Shown here: in pieces, positions 62,117-64,000 of the stretch | How positions within the stretch are numbered: position 1 is the first letter of the stretch | How the letters are laid out: each line of letters starts with the position of its first letter | Assembly (NCBI RefSeq): GCF_008639165.1 | Contig: NZ_CP029197.1 | Location: 3,348,001 to 3,412,000 of the forward strand | From: Streptomyces venezuelae ATCC 10712 | GTDB lineage: Bacteria; Actinomycetota; Actinomycetes; Streptomycetales; Streptomycetaceae | DNA: 64,000 bases | Direction: 5' to 3' | The notes under the pieces: generated by a model | What the model was told of the DNA's origin: nothing | The model's input: the letters and a program-made list of their open reading frames with translations, nothing else | Databases searched by the model: none | Translations under genes and position numbers: made by a program

Positions 62117-62578
62117 CGTCAGACGGAAGAGCCTGATCTCGCGCTCGATCCGCGCCTGGTACGTGGCGTACGGCGGCCAGAAGGCGAGCGCCGCCCGCCA
62201 GGCCTCCGCCCGCTCCTCCCCCGTGAGCAGCTCCGCCCGTACGGGGATGTCCTCGCCCTTCCAGTTCACCTCGACGTCCGGATGGGCCAGCAGGTTGGCC
62301 GTCCACGCCGGGTGCCCGGGGCGGCCGAAGTTGGAGCCGACGAGCAGCCAGCGGCCGTCCGGCTCGGGCATGCAGGCCAACGGGGTCACCCGGGGCAACC
62401 CGCTCCTCGCACCCCGCGCGGTGAGCACGACCCCGGGCAGCATCTGTGCGCTGAGCAGCACTTTTCCCCTGGTCAGCCGGTGTACGGCCTTGTCCATGGC
62501 GGGCACCACGTGCGGGCCGATCCGGGCGAAGGTCCGGGTCGAGGACATCTTCTGCATCAGCGTGCGTCCGACGGGCAT
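62108..62578 (-). CDS. Deazaflavin (F420)-dependent nitroreductase-like protein (Ddn family)
   Basis: 156 residues, split-barrel fold. MLPGVVLTARGARSGLPRVTPLACMPEPDGRWLLVGSNFG (about 47-86) and HPAWTANLLAHPDVEVNWKG (about 88-107) are the F420-binding and active-site parts of the Ddn/DDN family. Members reduce quinones or activated double bonds with F420H2. The ATG at 62578 abuts the TAG stop of the acyl-CoA dehydrogenase, so translation is coupled. It probably reduces an intermediate of the same pathway. Its C-terminal bases lie in a 27-bp repeat. Confidence 0.87.
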   Translation of the reverse strand: MPVGRTLMQKMSSTRTFARIGPHVVPAMDKAVHRLTRGKVLLSAQMLPGVVLTARGARSGLPRVTPLACMPEPDGRWLLVGSNFGRPGHPAWTANLLAHPDVEVNWKGEDIPVRAELLTGEERAEAWRAALAFWPPYATYQARIEREIRLFRLTRR

Positions 62579-63781
62579 CTACGCCGCCACCTCTCCGAAG
62601 AGTCCGGTCCGTTCCGCCGCGCGGGCGCGCAGCCGCCGCACGGGCCCGAAGAGCAGCTCGTCGGAGGCGGCCCGTTTGAAGAAGAGGTGCGCCTCGTGCT
62701 CCCAGGTGAATCCGATGCCGCCGTGCAGCTGGATGGACTCGCCCGCGGTGGCGCGCAGCGCCTCCAGGGCGTGGGCGAGGGCGAGCGGCCCGCTGTCGGG
62801 CCCCGGCCCGGGTTCGCGGGCGGCGCAGTGGGTGAGCGAGCGGGCCGCCTCGACCTGGACGTAGAGGTCGGCGAGCCGGTGCTTGACGGCCTGGAAGGAG
62901 CCGACGGGCCGGCCGAACTGTTCGCGTGAGCCGACGTGGGCGACGGTCCGGTCGAGGGCCTCCCGGGCGGCGCCGACGGCTTCGGCGGCGAGCATGACGG
63001 CGGCGCCCCGGCCGGTGGCGGCGAGCGCGCCGAGGACGTCGGCGGGTTCCTCGCCGAGGAGTTCGGCCGGGGTGTCCCTGAACTGGACGGTGGCCTGGGT
63101 GCGGGTGAGGTCGAGGGTGGGCTGCCGGGTGCGGCTGAGCCCCGGTGTGCCGTCGTCCTCGGCGCGTACGAGGAAGAGCAGGGTGCGGCTGCGGGCGAAG
63201 CCGCCGGTGTGGGCGGCGACGAGGAGCAGGCCGGCGCTGTGTCCGTCGACGACCTGGGCGGCCTCGCCGTACAGCCGCCAGCCGCCGTCGACGGCGCGGG
63301 CCTGGACGCCGCCGGCCCGGCCGCCGCCGGACCAGGCCTCGGCGGCGTTGTCGCCGGTGAGGCCGAGGGCGAGGGCGAGTGAGCCGCCGGGGACGGCGAG
63401 GGCGCAGGTGAGGGTTCCGTCGGCGAGCCGCGGGAGGAGTTCGGCGCGCTGCTCGGGGGTGCCGAGGGCGGTGAGCAGCGGGGCGGCGAGGACGCTGGTG
63501 GCGAGGAGCGGGGAGGGGGCGAGGGCGCGGCCGGTCTCCTCGCAGGCGAGGGCGAGTTCGGCGGGCCCGCAGCCGACTCCGCCGTACTCCTCGGGGAGGG
63601 CGAGCCCGGCGAGGCCGAGGGCGCCGGACATCCGGGCCCAGAGCTCGGGGTCGTACCCCTGGGGGGTGGCGGTGGCCGCGCGGTTCTCCTGCGGCCCGGC
63701 CCGTTCGGCGAGCAGGTCGCGCAGGGTGCGGCGGATCTCCTGCTGCTCCGCGGTGAGCGGGGCGGTGGGCGGGGCGTCCAT
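62579..63781 (-). CDS. Acyl-CoA dehydrogenase (FadE-type)
   Basis: 400 residues. The N-terminal helical domain begins LTAEQQEIRRTLRDLLAERAG, GLAGLALPEEYGGVGCGPAELALACEETGRAL (about 57-88) is diagnostic, and SREQFGRPVGSFQAVKHRLADLYV (about 280-303) and ESIQLHGGIGFTWEHEAHLFFKRA (about 345-368) are the FAD and C-terminal domain signatures. The catalytic base is probably Glu in the TWEHE segment. The length and weak central domain resemble steroid-type FadE subunits that form heteromers. GGAGGGAG lies before the ATG at 63781. Site I of the regulon is 15 bp upstream. Confidence 0.9.
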   Translation of the reverse strand: MDAPPTAPLTAEQQEIRRTLRDLLAERAGPQENRAATATPQGYDPELWARMSGALGLAGLALPEEYGGVGCGPAELALACEETGRALAPSPLLATSVLAAPLLTALGTPEQRAELLPRLADGTLTCALAVPGGSLALALGLTGDNAAEAWSGGGRAGGVQARAVDGGWRLYGEAAQVVDGHSAGLLLVAAHTGGFARSRTLLFLVRAEDDGTPGLSRTRQPTLDLTRTQATVQFRDTPAELLGEEPADVLGALAATGRGAAVMLAAEAVGAAREALDRTVAHVGSREQFGRPVGSFQAVKHRLADLYVQVEAARSLTHCAAREPGPGPDSGPLALAHALEALRATAGESIQLHGGIGFTWEHEAHLFFKRAASDELLFGPVRRLRARAAERTGLFGEVAA

Positions 63782-63796
63782 AGGGCTCCCTCCGTT

Positions 63797-63813
63797 TCTG
63801 ACGGTGCGTCATG
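63797..63813. promoter_or_regulatory. Catabolic-regulon operator, site I
   Basis: TCTGACGGTGCGTCATG, 15 bp before the acyl-CoA dehydrogenase start. The left arm is perfect; the last two positions of the right arm deviate. Confidence 0.7.
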
Positions 63814-63866
63814 CTAGGCCCGCACCGGGCCGGTTGCCAGACTCGCGCCGGTTCCGTTCCCGTGAA

Positions 63867-63883
63867 TCTGATGTACCGTCAGA
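63867..63883. promoter_or_regulatory. Catabolic-regulon operator, site J
   Basis: TCTGATGTACCGTCAGA, one arm mismatch, ending 3 bp before the ATG at 63887. So close a site implies either a leaderless message or a true start further downstream. Confidence 0.75.
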
Positions 63884-63886
63884 TTC

Positions 63887-64000
63887 ATGCCGACCACGCC
63901 GCCCACCGCGCCGTCCGACGCGCCCGCCACCGCCACCACCGGTGCCACCCCCGCCCGCGCCCCCGTCCGCCGCCCCCGCCGCGTCGCCGTCGCCGGTGTC
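63887..64000 (+). CDS. Probable thiolase/acetyl-CoA acetyltransferase-fold protein, first 38 codons
   Basis: Only 38 codons are visible. After a Thr/Pro/Ala-rich head the sequence reads PRRVAVAGV at the window edge, a common opening of Streptomyces thiolase-like and Ltp-type proteins. There is no ribosome-binding site before the ATG; the regulon operator ends 3 bp upstream, so the real start may be later. Divergent position from the acyl-CoA dehydrogenase supports a beta-oxidation-type role. The identity is a guess until the rest is read. Confidence 0.45.
   Translation, partial: MPTTPPTAPSDAPATATTGATPARAPVRRPRRVAVAGV

Overview
The window is high-GC actinobacterial DNA with Streptomyces character. 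Codon third positions are almost all G or C, GTG and TTG starts are frequent, and there is an HrdD-type sigma factor, a complete AfsK/AfsR/AfsS-type regulatory set, a WhiJ-like XRE/DUF397 pair, an FbiC F420 synthase and several F420-type oxidoreductases. From memory of S. coelicolor gene order, the left ~9.5 kb resembles the hrdD neighbourhood (around SCO3198-SCO3207). The part from the tRNA-Arg onward resembles the afsK-afsR to SCO4442 neighbourhood in reverse. The two are joined across a mixed stretch at about 9.6-18.4 kb.

Layout. 1-9.5 kb: truncated DeoR-type regulator, DHA2 drug exporter with a divergent WYL regulator, hrdD, a questin-oxidase-like protein, a DODA-type dioxygenase with a divergent MarR regulator, and a TetR regulator followed by a second DHA2 exporter. 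9.6-18.4 kb: secreted M6 metalloprotease, acyl-CoA ligase carrying an in-frame minisatellite, a three-gene cell-wall-type operon (YbfG/DUF1906-like protein, small membrane protein, degenerate M15 peptidase), a membrane-anchored orphan, a fragment of a large LamG/RHS-type protein, and tRNA-Arg(CCU). 18.4-28.3 kb: SUKH-like protein, an M64 protease carrying a seven-blade repeat propeller plus a small partner, a multi-spanning membrane protein, a D-Ala-D-Ala carboxypeptidase with a long acidic cytoplasmic region, a GPP34 protein, and the XRE/DUF397 pair. 28.4-47.8 kb: catabolic genes (SDRs, LLM flavin/F420 enzymes, amidohydrolases, aldehyde dehydrogenase) mixed with a sodium:solute symporter, a degenerate ADP-ribosylglycohydrolase, fbiC, two acetyltransferases and an amino-acid permease. 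48-62 kb: afsR, its operator and afsS, then a fadD-ltp-DUF35-crotonase block, two cell-envelope orphans, afsK, a VOC protein in the position of kbpA, and a TetR regulator. 62-64 kb: F420-type nitroreductase, acyl-CoA dehydrogenase and the start of a probable thiolase.

How the genes may work together. The strongest system-level signal is a 17-bp palindrome, TCTGACGnnnCGTCAGA, found ten times. Each copy lies in the promoter region of a catabolic gene, the nearest copies 15-36 bp from the start codon. The copies link six dispersed loci: 28.4-30.1, 43.5-44.7, 44.8-46.5, 46.6-47.8, 52.1-56.1 and 62.1-64 kb. Together these encode an acyl-CoA ligase, acyl-CoA dehydrogenase, crotonase, Ltp/DUF35 aldolase-like pair, probable thiolase, SDRs, two LLM oxidoreductases, an amidohydrolase and a Ddn-like reductase. 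This looks like one regulon for CoA-dependent breakdown of a cyclic, perhaps steroid- or terpenoid-like, compound. It is interleaved with the antibiotic master regulators afsR, afsS and afsK. The controlling protein is not proven; the TetR gene at 61323 is a candidate. FbiC, which makes the F420 precursor, is in the same window as the likely F420 users.
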